From Plantago major (Eukaryota > Streptophyta > Magnoliopsida > Lamiales > Plantaginaceae): 64,000 nucleotides of DNA. Every line of letters begins with the position of its first letter. The stretch's first letter is position 1. Below the pieces are notes generated by a model. That model worked only from the letters and a program-made list of their open reading frames with translations, did no database searches and was not told where the DNA came from. The stretch covers positions 74,102,871-74,166,870 of the forward strand of contig CM048842.1 in the NCBI GenBank assembly GCA_026545765.1. Reading direction: 5' to 3'. A program made the position numbers and the translations under genes. Positions 47,633 through 59,917 of the stretch are shown piece after piece.

Positions 47633-48971
47633 TAAATACCTCGAAACATTTTAACAGATCAATCAATGTGTTTTAGTTGAATGTGAAACATGCGGCTAGT
47701 GAGTAACCTCACCGAATTAGGGCTCCTGTTGGTTAACATTTAGTGGAATATAATCAGATATTCTAATTAAAGTTGAATATGAATAAATGTGCATTGATGG
47801 ATTAATAAATTTTCCAGTTTTCAGATAGTCTGAAGTTGAATTTACAATTAAAATGATCCGCCGTACCAAACAAGGAATTCCATGAGCCTTATGGCTTAGC
47901 ATGTACTGGATCTTCAACTTGTTTCAGTTAATTGAGAAACGACAAAAAAACTTCACTAATAATACCCCAAACCAAGATACTATAACAACACTAGAACTGA
48001 TTTAATCTAATTCAACTCTTTAAAATACTCGTATGATGTGAATAAGAGTCGCATTTAAAAACTACAATTTTAATAAGAGACACAAATTACAAATGAGTCG
48101 TAAAAAAAGTGTGCCGTATTTTAAATTGAAGTATAAATTAAGTGTCGTAATTTAATTACGACACAAAATTAGTAGTCGTATTTATTTACTTTTTTTGATT
48201 TAATTTTAATGTTTTTTCTAAGTTTAATTTTGTGACTTTTATAAAGATTCGTCGTATTACATCAAATATCTTGTATTGAAATGTTCACAAGATTGCAAGA
48301 TTTAACTACATATATATTCTAAATCATCGGGGGTAAAGATCCGAGATGGAAATTGCATAACATCTCTACCAATCCACAAAGCTCAAGACAAGAGTATCAA
48401 TTTTACAATTCCACAACCAATTACATCACCAAGACCTGTGGTATTTTTAATAACAAGTCTAATAATTCTTTTTATTAGAATTAGGAGTTGTTTATTTCTA
48501 CTCCGTACTATCCATTGAGCTGTATTTGGACACAGATTCCAAATTAAACTTTAAAAATGTTTAGGATGAATAATTTAAAAAAAAATTAAGGATGAACGAC
48601 CAGAAGTATGAAATACAACGAATAAAGTATAAGGGATAATGAATAATAGTATTGAGAGTTTTCATTTGAGATATGAGAAGTTTTATACGGTGATGTATAT
48701 CAAAGAAAAATGAAAAGTTGAGATTGAACACGATGGATGAAATCGAGAAAGACAAAAACGTTAGAGAAACATTATAATTTTAATTTAGAACATGGGAATT
48801 TTCATAAGAACGTTATTCAGAAAATGAAAAGGAAGTTACTGTATTGTTTTAGGTGAAGTGATTGGATATAAAATAATTGATTATACAAAAATAATTCAAA
48901 TTTTTAGTGTAACACTTCGTCACCAGTAAAGTGTTTTCATAATTATAATTGATTATACAAAAAAAATTTCA
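47633..48971. other. Intergenic AT-rich sequence
   Basis: No gene or classifiable element is visible. The short frames lack any family signature. Confidence 0.4.
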
Positions 48972-49223
48972 GTATAACGCTTCCAGCGCGGTTATTCATG
49001 AACTAATCTCTGAGTGATATACTGGTCTCACAAATAAACACATGTCATTTCATGCGCATCTTCTCCTCACTCGTGAGTGCACCGGAAAACTTCTAAGTGA
49101 CTAAGATTGCTCTAGAGCAAGTTCACTTAATTTATTGAATGAATGTCCAAAATGAAAGATGCACTTTATTTATGTGAATATTATTCTCAATTCCTTTAAA
49201 CTATATGAGGTTTTACCGTTATA
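48972..49223 (+). repeat. Diverged Cassandra-like LTR
   Basis: The block order matches the solo LTR at 44631: TATAACGCTTCC, GCGGTTATTCATG, CTCACTCGTGAG, CTAAGATTGCTCTAGAGCAA and a final CCGTTATA. It is older and more diverged, with degraded ends and no clear target duplication. Confidence 0.55.
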
Positions 49224-49642
49224 GACTTATAGTTGGACATCAAAATATTATATAAACAAACACTATTTGATTTTACTTAAAAACATTATACAATACATTT
49301 TCTTAACATCAATGTGCGTGTTTTTCCCATAAAGTTCAATATATGTACAATCTCCGACAATTTTTTTATTTTTTATTTTTTTGAGTTGAATGAAGTACGA
49401 AACAATAACTCTCACGATGAACATAATTATGTTATCAAATCAATGAACGCATTCCTGAAACTCTAGATAAATTTTAGAAGCCCAACTAAATGAAAATCTC
49501 TACACATATCATGGGTCCTCAGGCCTCGCATAATAGCTATGAGGGAACTCTTTTAATGAACTGGCCTAACTTGCATTAAATCAAAAGTGTAAACTTAGAA
49601 GAATGTAAGACATGTTTTAATGACCGGGATCATAACTTAGGA
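49224..49642. other. Upstream region of the proline-rich protein gene
   Basis: AT-rich non-coding sequence that should include the gene's promoter. I recognise no specific regulatory motif apart from the TATA box that follows. Confidence 0.35.
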
Positions 49643-49643
49643 C

Positions 49644-49651
49644 TATATATA
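49644..49651 (+). promoter_or_regulatory. TATA box of the proline-rich protein gene
   Basis: TATATATA lies 75-82 nt before the ATG at 49726. Transcription would start about 30 nt downstream, leaving a leader of roughly 50 nt, typical of short plant genes. Confidence 0.55.
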
Positions 49652-49725
49652 TGTATTGCAAGTTACCCATTCTACAATAAGCCAAGCTCAAAGTGTTGTG
49701 TTCATTTAGTACCTATATATATATC

Positions 49726-51048
49726 ATGGCACATTTTGGAGAACTTAAATTATGCCTTCTCCTCATTGTTTTGGCATCAATTACGGATGTTGCGTTCTCA
49801 ACTATCCCATTACCCTCATTTCCCTCAATATGCATAGGACTAGGAGGTAAAGCAATTGGTATTAATTGCCGACCCCCACCGCCACCACCATCTCCGTCAC
49901 CACCCCCACCATCATCCCCACCTCCACCTCCATCTCCGTCACCACCCCCACCGCCTCCTCCACCCCCTTCACCACCCCCCCCACCTCCTCCATCCCCTTC
50001 ACCACCGCCGCCACCGCCAACCACATCGCCACCACCGCCGCCAACCACATCGCCACCGCCACCGCCGACCACATCACCACCGCCTCCACCACCATACTTC
50101 TTGCCTCCGATATTACCACCATCACCCGAATCTCCTCCACCTCTATCACCACCACCCCCCTCATCACAACCACCATCATCTCCACCAACACCTTCACCTA
50201 TACCACCACAACTCTCTCCCACACCTTCACCTGAATCGTCACCCCCAACTCCTTCACCAATACCACCACAACTTTCTCCCACGCCTTCGCCTGAATCGTC
50301 ACCCCCAACTCCTTCACCAATACCACCACGACTTTCTCCCACGCCTTCGCCTAAATCGTCAACCCCAACTCCTTCACCATCACCCCTTTCTACACCTATA
50401 CCACCAACAATTTCTCCCATACCTGCACCTCTAATGTCTCCCTCACCATCACCGCTTGCTTCACCTATGCCACCAACAATTTCTCCCACACCTACTCCTC
50501 TATCATCTCCCTCACCATCACCGCTTGCTTCACCTATGCCACCAACACTTCCTCCTACGCATTCGCCAGCATCAACTCCCACACCATCACCACTTGCTTC
50601 ACCTACACCAATGACTCCTCCCACGCCGTCACCTCTATCATCTCCCTCACCATCACCACTTGATTCACCTACACCACCAATGAGTTCTCCCACGCCGTCA
50701 CCGCTATCATCTCCCACACCATCACCACTTGCTTCACCTACACCACCAATGATTTCTCCCACACCATCACCACTTGCTTCACCTACACCACCGACACTTT
50801 CTCCCACACCTTCACCTAATCCAACTCCATCATCACCACCACCTTATTCTCCACCTATGATTTTATCATCACCTCCTCCTCCACCACCACCACCACAACC
50901 TTATTCTCCACCTATGATATTATCATCACCTCCACCTCCACGAACTCCTGGCCACTCTCGTAACCCACCTCATCCCCTAACACCACCAGCCCGTAACCCA
51001 CCGCATCCCCTAACGCCACCAACTCGTGGCAATCCCAATAACAACTAA
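49726..51048 (+). CDS. Secreted proline-rich (hydroxyproline-rich glycoprotein-like) protein
   Basis: The frame encodes 440 residues from the ATG at 49726, chosen over the in-frame ATG at 49693 because it opens directly into a signal peptide ([20 protein letters not shown]). A short conserved-looking segment with two Cys follows ([10 protein letters not shown] to GINC). After it come 100 residues of extensin-like SPPPP and [10 protein letters not shown] runs, then about 220 residues of (S/T)P-rich repeats such as [12 protein letters not shown], ending in YSPP and NPPHPLTPP repeats. SPPPP blocks are usual sites of Hyp-arabinosylation, and clustered non-contiguous SP/TP are sites of arabinogalactan addition. 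The product is probably a hybrid extensin/arabinogalactan wall protein. No GPI signal is visible. Tyr is sparse, so cross-linking capacity may be low. The gene is intronless. Repeat-driven length variation is likely. Confidence 0.8.
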   Translation: MAHFGELKLCLLLIVLASITDVAFSTIPLPSFPSICIGLGGKAIGINCRPPPPPPSPSPPPPSSPPPPPSPSPPPPPPPPPSPPPPPPPSPSPPPPPPTTSPPPPPTTSPPPPPTTSPPPPPPYFLPPILPPSPESPPPLSPPPPSSQPPSSPPTPSPIPPQLSPTPSPESSPPTPSPIPPQLSPTPSPESSPPTPSPIPPRLSPTPSPKSSTPTPSPSPLSTPIPPTISPIPAPLMSPSPSPLASPMPPTISPTPTPLSSPSPSPLASPMPPTLPPTHSPASTPTPSPLASPTPMTPPTPSPLSSPSPSPLDSPTPPMSSPTPSPLSSPTPSPLASPTPPMISPTPSPLASPTPPTLSPTPSPNPTPSSPPPYSPPMILSSPPPPPPPPQPYSPPMILSSPPPPRTPGHSRNPPHPLTPPARNPPHPLTPPTRGNPNNN

Positions 51049-51966
51049 GCTTGGTGATCACGTACCAAATGCAAAATGTGACAACCGTCTCATTTCTGCA
51101 TAGATAACTTACTTTTCCCAAGTAGTACCTGGATCTACCAACGAGCCATCAATAAGCAATGAAAGTGCACATCTTCACGGCCATTAATAAAACTTCCTAC
51201 ATATATTGATAGGATACAATATATAATAAATTGTCATGTTTCAGTGAAATTAGCTTTGGAAGAAATAAGACATGATTGATGTATTTGTACATCAAATCAA
51301 ATTGCCTGTATTGTATAATAAATAATAATAATCGTGGCCATATTGTTGTACAAATTAAATGCTGTGAATGCTGATTAACACCCATTAATTATTCCTTTGG
51401 AGTGTCTTTTATAACGTTTTCAAAGTTTCGCTCTTTCATTCCGCTTTTTGTCTTTTTTTCTTTTCGTTAGCTTTCTTTTATTGACACAAGTTTTCAAATC
51501 ATGAACTAACTAGCTAGGAAGGATTATTACTGTTGCATTTTGGGCTGGCTCAATCGATGAACCCCAACATTCATTGTCTAGCTCTTGGCGAGAATTTACG
51601 TATAGTTAGCGACATGAATTAAAACGTGAGCGGAGGCGATTTCAAATGTGGCTTATATATATATTTTCAACCACAAGAAGAACAACCAAATTAATTATTG
51701 TATACAAGAATTTTCATTCCCTCTTAAGTTCATCTCTGAGTACAAAACTATAAGGCCGGTCTCACTTAGACCGAACCAATAATGGGAGTAATTTTCTCAG
51801 AAAATATGCAAACTCATAAGGTGCCTAGTAAAGTCTCATCTAATATATCACAATAGTAGTATCATTTATCTGAGCAACAAGCTTAGTACGTATATATAGA
51901 GATTCAGAGCTTTTCAGACTGTTTAATTTGATTTAGCTTGATAAATTTCTGGAATCATTAATTTCG
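51049..51966. other. 3' flank of the proline-rich protein gene and intergenic sequence
   Basis: AATAAA near 51187 is a candidate polyadenylation signal for the upstream gene. The rest has no recognisable gene. The last 9 nt (51958-51966) are the left target duplication of the Mutator-like element. Confidence 0.4.
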
Positions 51967-53876
51967 GGGCAAATTTCTTATGGTACCCCTTAAATTCGAT
52001 CTAATAATAAATTCAACCCTTCTATTCGACAATAATGATTCAAAATTCGAATGCGATTTTCAATATTACAAATGGATTAAAAGTCAAAACGATGATGACG
52101 TGGAATTGCTTTTTCTTGATGTGTAAACCAAAGTTGGTAATAATAACGAAAATGCCATTGAATATTTTGATTTTTGAGTTTCTTTAATTTTGTTTCCCTA
52201 TTTTCTTTTCTTTTTCCTTTTCTTTTCTCCTCCTTTATTTGGTGACACAGGCTGTTGGATGTGTCTGTAATTAGCAATCACAAATTCAGGGACTTATTTG
52301 TAATTGATTTAAATCAATTTCCAACTGGACTTATTTGTAATTTAGCTTAGATTTTGTTTAGTCAATTTAGGTAAATTTCAAGTAATTTCGTGTCGATCAA
52401 TTAATCTATTTCCTAATCATTTCTCTGTATGCTGAAGAATGTACTAGGTCCCTTTATTGACTTCAAATAAATGCACCAGGTCCCTGTATTGATTGAATGC
52501 ATATCACGAATACAAATCAGAAACTATCAATGTATGAAGGTCAAAGGTCAATTATACATATTCCAAGAGTCAGATTCAATTCTTCCATTGTTTTCATGTC
52601 CATATCCATGCATTCATCTTTATAATTTACCTATAAATACAAACCATCAAGAAGCGACAAGCAAGAAACAACAAGTAACAATGGAAATTAAGGGTTATCA
52701 AAGAAAGATTCGCCCATCATCTCATGTGGGGATTGAGTAATTTGCTATACTCTTATTGTATGATGAGGCACATAATAAGACTAATATATTTGAATGCATG
52801 GAAACATACATAATGGCGAACATGGAAACTATTTGAACAGCCCTACTCTTGCTAAAAAACTAGCAACTTCACGAAGAGAAATGAACACCAATGATCAAGC
52901 AGTTGGACCACGTATGAGGGCTTCCAACATTGCTTCAAGGCTCATTCACATTGAGTGTGTGGCCACTCTGACGAGCTTCGTCCGAGAGCATCTGTACTCA
53001 CGACTTCCATGACTGTCTTGGATATTCAACTGGCCACGACATATTATGGTGAAAGGTGGCATAATGCATTTCTTCAAGAGGCTGCTAAGCATGTGGATGA
53101 GCTCATCAAATTAGGTTCATATATTTGATGTAATTGCTCCCTGTTCTTCCATAATTGGCTTTCAGTTCTTATGTTTAATGGATATTCTGTTAATGCATTT
53201 CTATTGCTCTCTCCACCAACAATAATAACAAGAGACAACATTAACAATGGTTTTTCACCATTTAATCATCTTCATTTCATTGTAAACATAAGCAAATTAC
53301 ATGGTGATTTGATCACAAGTTCTTACAATACATTCCACAAAAGAGATAATTGTGATCACTCGACAAAAATACATTAAACTGAAATTAAAATAACTAATCA
53401 CTACTAGTACTTCATTATCATCCAAGTCACAAATAACTAAAATAGCTATTTAGTAAGGGTCCGGGCTGGAATTTGGGGATAAAATTTCCCTCCAATTCCC
53501 ACATATGATTTAGAGGGACATAATTAAGTTCAATCAATTACATAGAAGTTTATGAGGAAATTATTTTTAGTGCATGTATTTTTGGACTTTTATTAGCAAA
53601 AATTACCTGAAAATCAATTACAAATAGCTCCCTGTATTTGTGGGAGCTAATTACAGATAGATCCATCTGTTATTTTTGCTTTACTTTAATTAATGTAAGA
53701 AATTTTAATTTGTTTTAACTTTTCTTTTAAGGAGAGAGAAAATTAAATCCACATGGCAGGAGAGAGAAGTGTTGTTTAGTTTTGGTCAACTACAGGGGGC
53801 CATCTGTTATTGTTCGAATAGAAGGGACCAATCTGTGAAGGGGGTTAATTTAAGGGGTACCAAATGTAATTTTCTC
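51967..53876. mobile_element. Mutator-like element with gene-like cargo (Pack-MULE candidate)
   Basis: It is flanked by a perfect 9-nt target duplication TTAATTTCG (51958-51966 and 53877-53885), the size diagnostic of Mutator elements. The termini match as inverted repeats (GGTACCCCTTAAATT in both) and the similarity extends irregularly inward. It has no transposase. The interior contains promoter-like and coding-like sequence at 52630-53130, unrelated to the transposon itself. Confidence 0.88.
52632..53130 (+). pseudogene. Captured gene fragments inside the Mutator-like element
   Basis: TATAAATAC at 52632 precedes a purine-rich leader and an ATG at 52681 opening a 19-codon frame (MEIKGYQRKIRPSSHVGIE), ending TAA. 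Further on, exon-like pieces read NSPTLAKKLATSRREMNTND (about 52830-52890), IASRLIHIECVATL (about 52930-52970) and a final frame from about 53010 containing LATTYYGERWHNAF and ending TGA near 53130. The codon pattern is protein-like, but I do not recognise the source gene and the frames are disrupted. It looks like a captured promoter, start and downstream exons rather than a working gene. Confidence 0.4.
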
Positions 53877-53944
53877 TTAATTTCGAGTCTGTTGGTTCCG
53901 GTATTACTCACTAATTCAACTAGTGTAACGTCTTTTGGATGTTG

Positions 53945-54394
53945 CCTTGATGAATGACATCTTTATGGTTGTACATCAATCAGTAGTACATCATGTCCAT
54001 TACTTGAATATATCTGTTCTACTTTGTCATCCATAATAAATCTCTTGGACTTTAATTGGTGAAAAGTGTTTCTTAAGCTTAGATTCGAAGAATGGAAAAA
54101 AAACATGAAGTTCTGTGATTATTCAAGACACTTCAATCTTTTTCAAGCATGGTACTTGGACGAGAGGGAAGATAAGCAGCAGAGGTTGATGTTTTGTTCA
54201 ACAGACTTAGTTCAGGAATTGGATAATACTTTCTACTTTGTACTTCTTTGCCATGTACTTGTCTTTTGGATACTAGTCTTATTTGTAGCAGTAGTACTCA
54301 ACTTTGGTTGTCTTCTCATGGAGTTGTACACGGGTTCATATAAACCCCGTGAATTCCATTTCTTCTAGTTCAATAAATATCAGAAAATTTCTCC

Positions 54395-54428
<34 letters not shown>

Positions 54429-55065
54429 ACCCATTAGATACTTGTTTCATTTGGCTTCTTTATTTCCTGGAGTTACAGATCACTGGTACCGAATATGTTT
54501 TTCAAGTTTATATGCTAAGCATATCAGTCTGAATGAAGGTATCCTGCTGATCTGCAGTAAAGAGCTTATATGTATATATTCTTCTATTAACATGCATCAT
54601 TGCGTTGCGTTGTCTTATTCTTCTTGTTTCTTTTCAGTCGGATATCTTTTCAATAGTACTGTTGTATTGGTCTTTGGCCTGCTTTTGAACTCGATTGCTG
54701 CAGATGAAGTGGAGATACTTCTGTCACCATCTCTTGCAACGATTGAATCATTCTGGTTGGTGAGATGAGCCTTTTGTGCTTAGGAATACTAAACTTTCTA
54801 TTGCAGATGTCGCCTTAGTTTGTGAGCGAGAGGCTAATGGACCTGAAGGCCACTGCTAGCAAGAAATTTTAGGTGTGAAACTGTGAAAGCGCTTTTGCAA
54901 GAACAACCAGCAAGCAGAAATTGTTAAAGCTTGCATATACTATAGACATAGTTTTCTTCGAGATGCGAAAGCATGAAATACTCCCTAAAATAAATCTGTG
55001 TAACTGCTTCATGTAAGATTATTTGACTTGTAGACTAGTATTGTATCCTCTCTGAATCACATTTT
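53945..55065 (+). pseudogene. Theta-class GST pseudogene
   Basis: The sequence aligns to the gene at 15.3-17.4 kb through introns as well as exons: intron 3 (TCCATTACTTGAATA), exon 4 (CCTGGAGTTACAGATCACTGG), the start of exon 5 (TATCCTGCTGATCTGCAG), exon 6 (GGATATCTTTTCAATAGTAC through ATTGAATCATTCTGG) and the 3' UTR. Exons 1-3 are missing. Exon 5 is cut short, and a deletion fuses the end of exon 6 to the last codons of exon 7. A TGA in exon 6 and frameshifts end the reading frame. Since introns are kept, it arose by DNA duplication, not by reverse transcription. It lies tail to tail with the HMA5-like pseudogene. A poly(A)-bearing insertion interrupts its intron 3. Confidence 0.88.
54060..54423 (+). 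mobile_element. Retroposed insertion ending in a 30-nt poly(A) tract
   Basis: The alignment with the parental GST intron breaks at about 54040 and resumes at about 54430. The inserted ~370 nt ends with CAATAAATATC, 16 nt of sequence and then about 30 A. A polyadenylation signal at that distance from a poly(A) run marks a reverse-transcribed mRNA. The first 55 codons form a protein-like frame (LKLRFEEWKKNMKFC, then AWYLDEREDKQQRLMF); the rest looks like 3' UTR. I do not recognise the source gene. No clear target duplication was found. Confidence 0.55.
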
Positions 55066-58000
55066 TTTCCAGGAATAATGTTTCTGCATATAATTATTTG
55101 AGAGAATCTAGCTTGCTCTAGTTGGAATAATCAGTCAATATTTAATTGCCTCTCATCCGAAGATTATCAAGGACTTTAGGCCTCCGGTAATTCTTCAGGA
55201 AAAGAGAGCTGCAAACAACAGTGACTGACAAGGCTGCCATTGCTGCTCCGGCAATCCATGGTGGCAACCAGAATCCACTACAAGGGTAGAGGGCCCCGGC
55301 AGCAATGGGGATGCTGAGCACATTGTAACCTAATGCCCAGATATAGTTAAGGCGGATCCTGGAAAATGTTTTCCTTGAAAGGTCAATGGCTGTTATGACA
55401 TCCTCCAAATTGCTCTTCATCAGAACAATGTCAGCTGCCTCGATAGCTATATCGGTCCCTACACCAATAGCCATTCCGACATCTGCAGTGCATCGTTGAT
55501 TCCATCTCCCACCATCGCCACCACATTGCCTCCAGCCTATATCCATAGAAACTAATTAGTCAGTTTAATATATCTACAACAACTTTTAGAAGTCGTGGTA
55601 TACCTTCAAAGTTTTAGTGAATGTACCTGCAATTCCCTTACTCTTTCAGCTTTATGTTCTGGTTTGGCTTCTGCAATGGCATGATCTATGCCAACCTGTC
55701 GCACAATTGCATTTGAAGTTCCCCAATTGTCACCTGTCATGATAATGCTCTTAACTTTCATAGACCTGAGAAGTGAAACGACCTCACGAGCACCAGGCTT
55801 CAGCTGATCAGATATCGAAAGGATTCCAACCAGTTCCCTGTCGATAGACACAAGAATCCCAGTTTGAGCCAGCTCTTCGATTTCTGATAGCATTTCATTA
55901 GCATCAGATGGAATTATGACATTGTGACTGATCATTAAGCTCTTGTTTCCCACTAGAACTTCTTTCTTGCAAACAACTGATTTCACGCCGTGGCCTGGTA
56001 CTGATTCAAAGCCCTGCACTTGAGGCCAAACTGTGTTATCTTCTGGCCTAAACCTTTTTGCGTAATCCACAATGGCCTTTGCTAGTGGATGTTCGCTGTT
56101 TACCTGATAAATCGGAACATTCCCAATTTATGATCATCAATACTAAATGAGAAAACACAACTTCAAAATGGAAGAGGGGAGCACCTCAGCAGCAGCAGCC
56201 AACTCAAGAAATTCTATCAGACTTGCGTCTTTCAGAAGAGTTCGGTTTACAACCACTGGCTTCCGATTGTCAGAGTCCCAGTCTTGTCGAAAACTATGCA
56301 GTTCACCTGTTGTACCACAATTCATTGAGTTTGGAATCTATTCATCAAGCAAAGTATTGACAGTGGAATCAAAGTATCAAACCTTGTGAGTGGTTTCTAA
56401 TGCATGGCCACCTTTAATGAGCACACCTTGTGAAGCACCAACACCAGAACCGACCATAACGGCAGTTGGAGTAGCCAAGCCGAGTGCACATGGACAGGCT
56501 ATGACCATGACCGAAATGCCAAACTGTAGCGCGACTGCGCGAGCTGAAACTTATCCATGGAAGATGGAATCAAATATTTCGGATAGCCATGAAGTCTTCC
56601 AGCCAAAAACCAGGCAAGCCAAGTTGAAAATGAAATGAATATAACCTGCAAATTGCAAACAAGCAACCATTTTTTATTCTGGCCAAGGCGGCGACGATCA
56701 CAGCTCAAGAACTAAAATGGATCAAGTAGCTCTACATACAAGTGGAACGAAGAATTTGGAAATTTGATCAGCAAGTTTCTGCACTGGTGCTTTTGCCATT
56801 TGTGCAGACTCAAAAAGTGTAACTATCTGAGAAAGTGCACTGTCTGATCCAACATTCGTCGCCCTAACATGTAGGAAACCATTTTGATTAACAGTCCCGC
56901 CAATCACCGTGTCTCCTGTCATTTTTGCCACTGGCTTACATTCTCCAGTAACCATGCTCTCATTTATGTGACTTTGGCCCCATAACACAACTCCATCACA
57001 AGCGACTTTTGCACCAGGGAGGATCTTTAGAACGTCGTTCTTTTCTATTAGTTGGCTATCTATCTCTTCCTCATTTAACACGTTTCCTTGCCCGTCTATA
57101 GACAACAGGGTAGCCGTCTGAGGAGTCAAGTCTACAAGCTTTTCTATCGCTTCAGATGTCTTCCCTTTGGCCAATACTTCCGGATACTTCCCAAGTAGAA
57201 TAAAGGTGATCAGCATCGAGCTAGTTTCAAAAAAATCCATTGATTTGAAACTAGAAGATGAAGCAGCTCTGAACAGTGAGTACACTGAGTAGAAATAGGC
57301 AGCATTAGTTCCTAGCATAATCAAAACATCCATATTTGCTGAACCATGGCGTAAAGCTCTATAAGACCCAATGTAGAACCTTCGACCAATGATGAACTGA
57401 ACCGGAGAAGACAATATCCACCTTAAAATCTCTCCAAGGTTAACCATGTTCACTACTTTAACATCCATCCGGTTCTTGATACCTGGTAGGTACATGAACA
57501 CCATGGACATTAAAAAGACCGGAATCGTGAAAAACAGACTATAAAGGAAAGATCTACGGTACTGTTTTATCTCCTCCTCTCTATGGGCATCCTTGTCCAC
57601 CCTGTTCGACAAAATTGTAGCTTTGTAACGCCCTGACAACTCAACAGCTTTGATTAATGCTCTAGGCCCTGATAAATCTGCTACATAAGAAATTGACAAC
57701 TTCTTGATTTCTGGTTGAAAGTCAATTTCATGTACTCCTGGCAATGCCTGGATAGAACTTTCAATCATTTTTATGCAATTTTCTGATATTAGGCCATCAA
57801 CTTTGAGATGTATTGTACTCCTATTTTCCCCTGTGCTTACGAGTATGGGCACGAATCCAATGCCTTCAACTGCTTCCAAGATCTGGTTGTATGTCAAGAT
57901 TTTCGGATCATAACATACGTCAATGTTTCCGGTAGCTATTGAAACTAGTACTCTTTGAACACCATGTAGAGCTAGCAAAGTGTATTCTACAGTTATGGAA

Positions 58001-58735
58001 CATGAAATGCAAGGTAGGCCTTCAATACGCATTCGACATGCTTGGATGGATGGATCATTTATCTTCTCTTCTGCTAGCAAAGTGGCTTCAAAGCCAATCT
58101 CTTCAATCGCCTCGCGGATCCCTCCCTCCTGAATATGTTTCAAAACAAGTGTATTCATTCCTAAAAGCACAAGGTTTTATTCACGCGAACATATATATAT
58201 ATATATATATTATAATTCAAATAAGGTACGTAAAGTAATTATTTTGATCGAATATGATGAAATCAATACTGGTACGGAAACGTATCAAAATGTATTCTAG
58301 CTTCTGTGTAGTCCTAGTATACAAGATACTAGAATGTGATAACGATACGCGTGTTATTGTGGCATTTAGTTACAAATAATTGAAAAAGTATATGAAGGGA
58401 AGTACTATTATTGTTTCTGATAATGAAATATTTTTTTTTCCGAGTTGAATTAGGGTTTGAATTAGTGCGTATTGATCTGTTTCAATTTAATTGAAGAAGA
58501 TGGAGAAGAAATATTGGTTATCGTTGTTTTTTTTAATGATGAATTTATATTTTGTTGGAGTTGAATACTTGAATTAGGACTTTGAATTTAATTAAATAAT
58601 AGAGATTGAGTTTTGTAATGATGAATTGATTCTGTTGGTGCTGGTTTAGGGCTTGTAATTTAATTACAGAAGACAAATTGAGTTTTTTTATAATGATGAA
58701 TTGATTTTGTTAGAGTTGCGCTAGGGCTTAGAATT

Positions 58736-59473
58736 AGGGGTGGGAGTTTGGTATGGGATGTTGGGAAAATTTCGATCCCGATTGGGATTATCCCGAACTT
58801 TTCGATCCCGAAATTTCCGATCCCGAAATTTCCGATCCCAATTGGGATATATCCCGAATTCTCATATCTAATTTTGGGACGGGATTGGGATTGATTTTGC
58901 ATCCCAATTGGGATTTGGGATCCCAAATGGGATAATGAATAAATCGATAAATAATTAATACTACTATATATTACACAGAAACGACAACTCTTTTAGGATG
59001 TAACTTTTTTTGTTATGTAATAATATCATTGAGATTGATGTTGGTTGGTATTTTGGTATTTGTTTATCTAACTATCCATTGTATGTTTAACCTATGATAA
59101 AACAAACAAAACAAGTTAGTTTGTGATACGAGTTGAATTCGTGCTAACTTGTAGGTTTTTTGGTTTGTGCATGTAGAGGTGTAAGTTGTTTTTTAAAGCC
59201 ATTCAAAAGTAGGATTATATAATTATGTTTAATATAAACTAGTATTTGTGAAATTATAAATGTTTTTCCAAAATTATTAAGAGTGTTGTAATTTTTTTTC
59301 AAAATATATGGGATCCCGAAATCCTGTCCGATCCCGCTCAAATTCCAAAATTCCAAGCTCGAAAAATCTCGACTTTATTTGGGATGGGATTGAGACGTGA
59401 AAAATATATCCCAATCACGAATCCCGATTCCAAAATCCCAAAATTCCAAATATCTCGTCCGACCCAGCCCTCG
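58736..59473. mobile_element. Possible hAT-type MITE with GATCCCGAAATTTCC repeats
   Basis: TAGGGGTGGGAG at the left and the complement of GAGGGCTGGGTCGG at the right resemble hAT termini. Both ends carry direct copies of TCCCGATTGGGAT and GATCCCGAAATTTCC in opposite orientations. I could not confirm an 8-nt target duplication. It lies in intron 1 of the HMA5-like pseudogene. Confidence 0.45.
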
Positions 59474-59917
59474 TGAGCCCTAAACACCATCAGTAAAACT
59501 TTCAAGAAAGTGGCATTACTTTTATGGCGCATGTTTCTTTAAAGTATTTCTTTAAAGTAATCAAAGAAACATTTTCCAGTATAATGTCCAGTAATGTATC
59601 CACTCAACACCTAACTTTTGTAATAAAATAACAATCCTTGTAGAGGGAATGACAAAAGTACAAAACTCAGTCATGGATAATTAGTTAATTATAAACATGA
59701 TGATCATTAGAGTATTAGAGTATGTTTCTAAAATCTTGAGTGCAACCAAAAGGTACTAAAGACTAAATGAAATTATATAAACAAAACGTAATTATCTAGT
59801 CAAGAAAATTACCGATACCAATGTTATTAATTAAAACGTCTATGTTTTTAATATTGGTGTTTTTAATATTACAAAAAGACCCATTTTATTAATAATGTTT
59901 TAATTTGATTAATAATA

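Noticed and set aside
49713..50807. 364-codon Gly/Asp-rich frame antisense to the proline-rich gene
   Set aside because: It is a shadow of CCN-rich codons on the other strand. The sense frame has a signal peptide, a TATA box and a sensible repeat structure.
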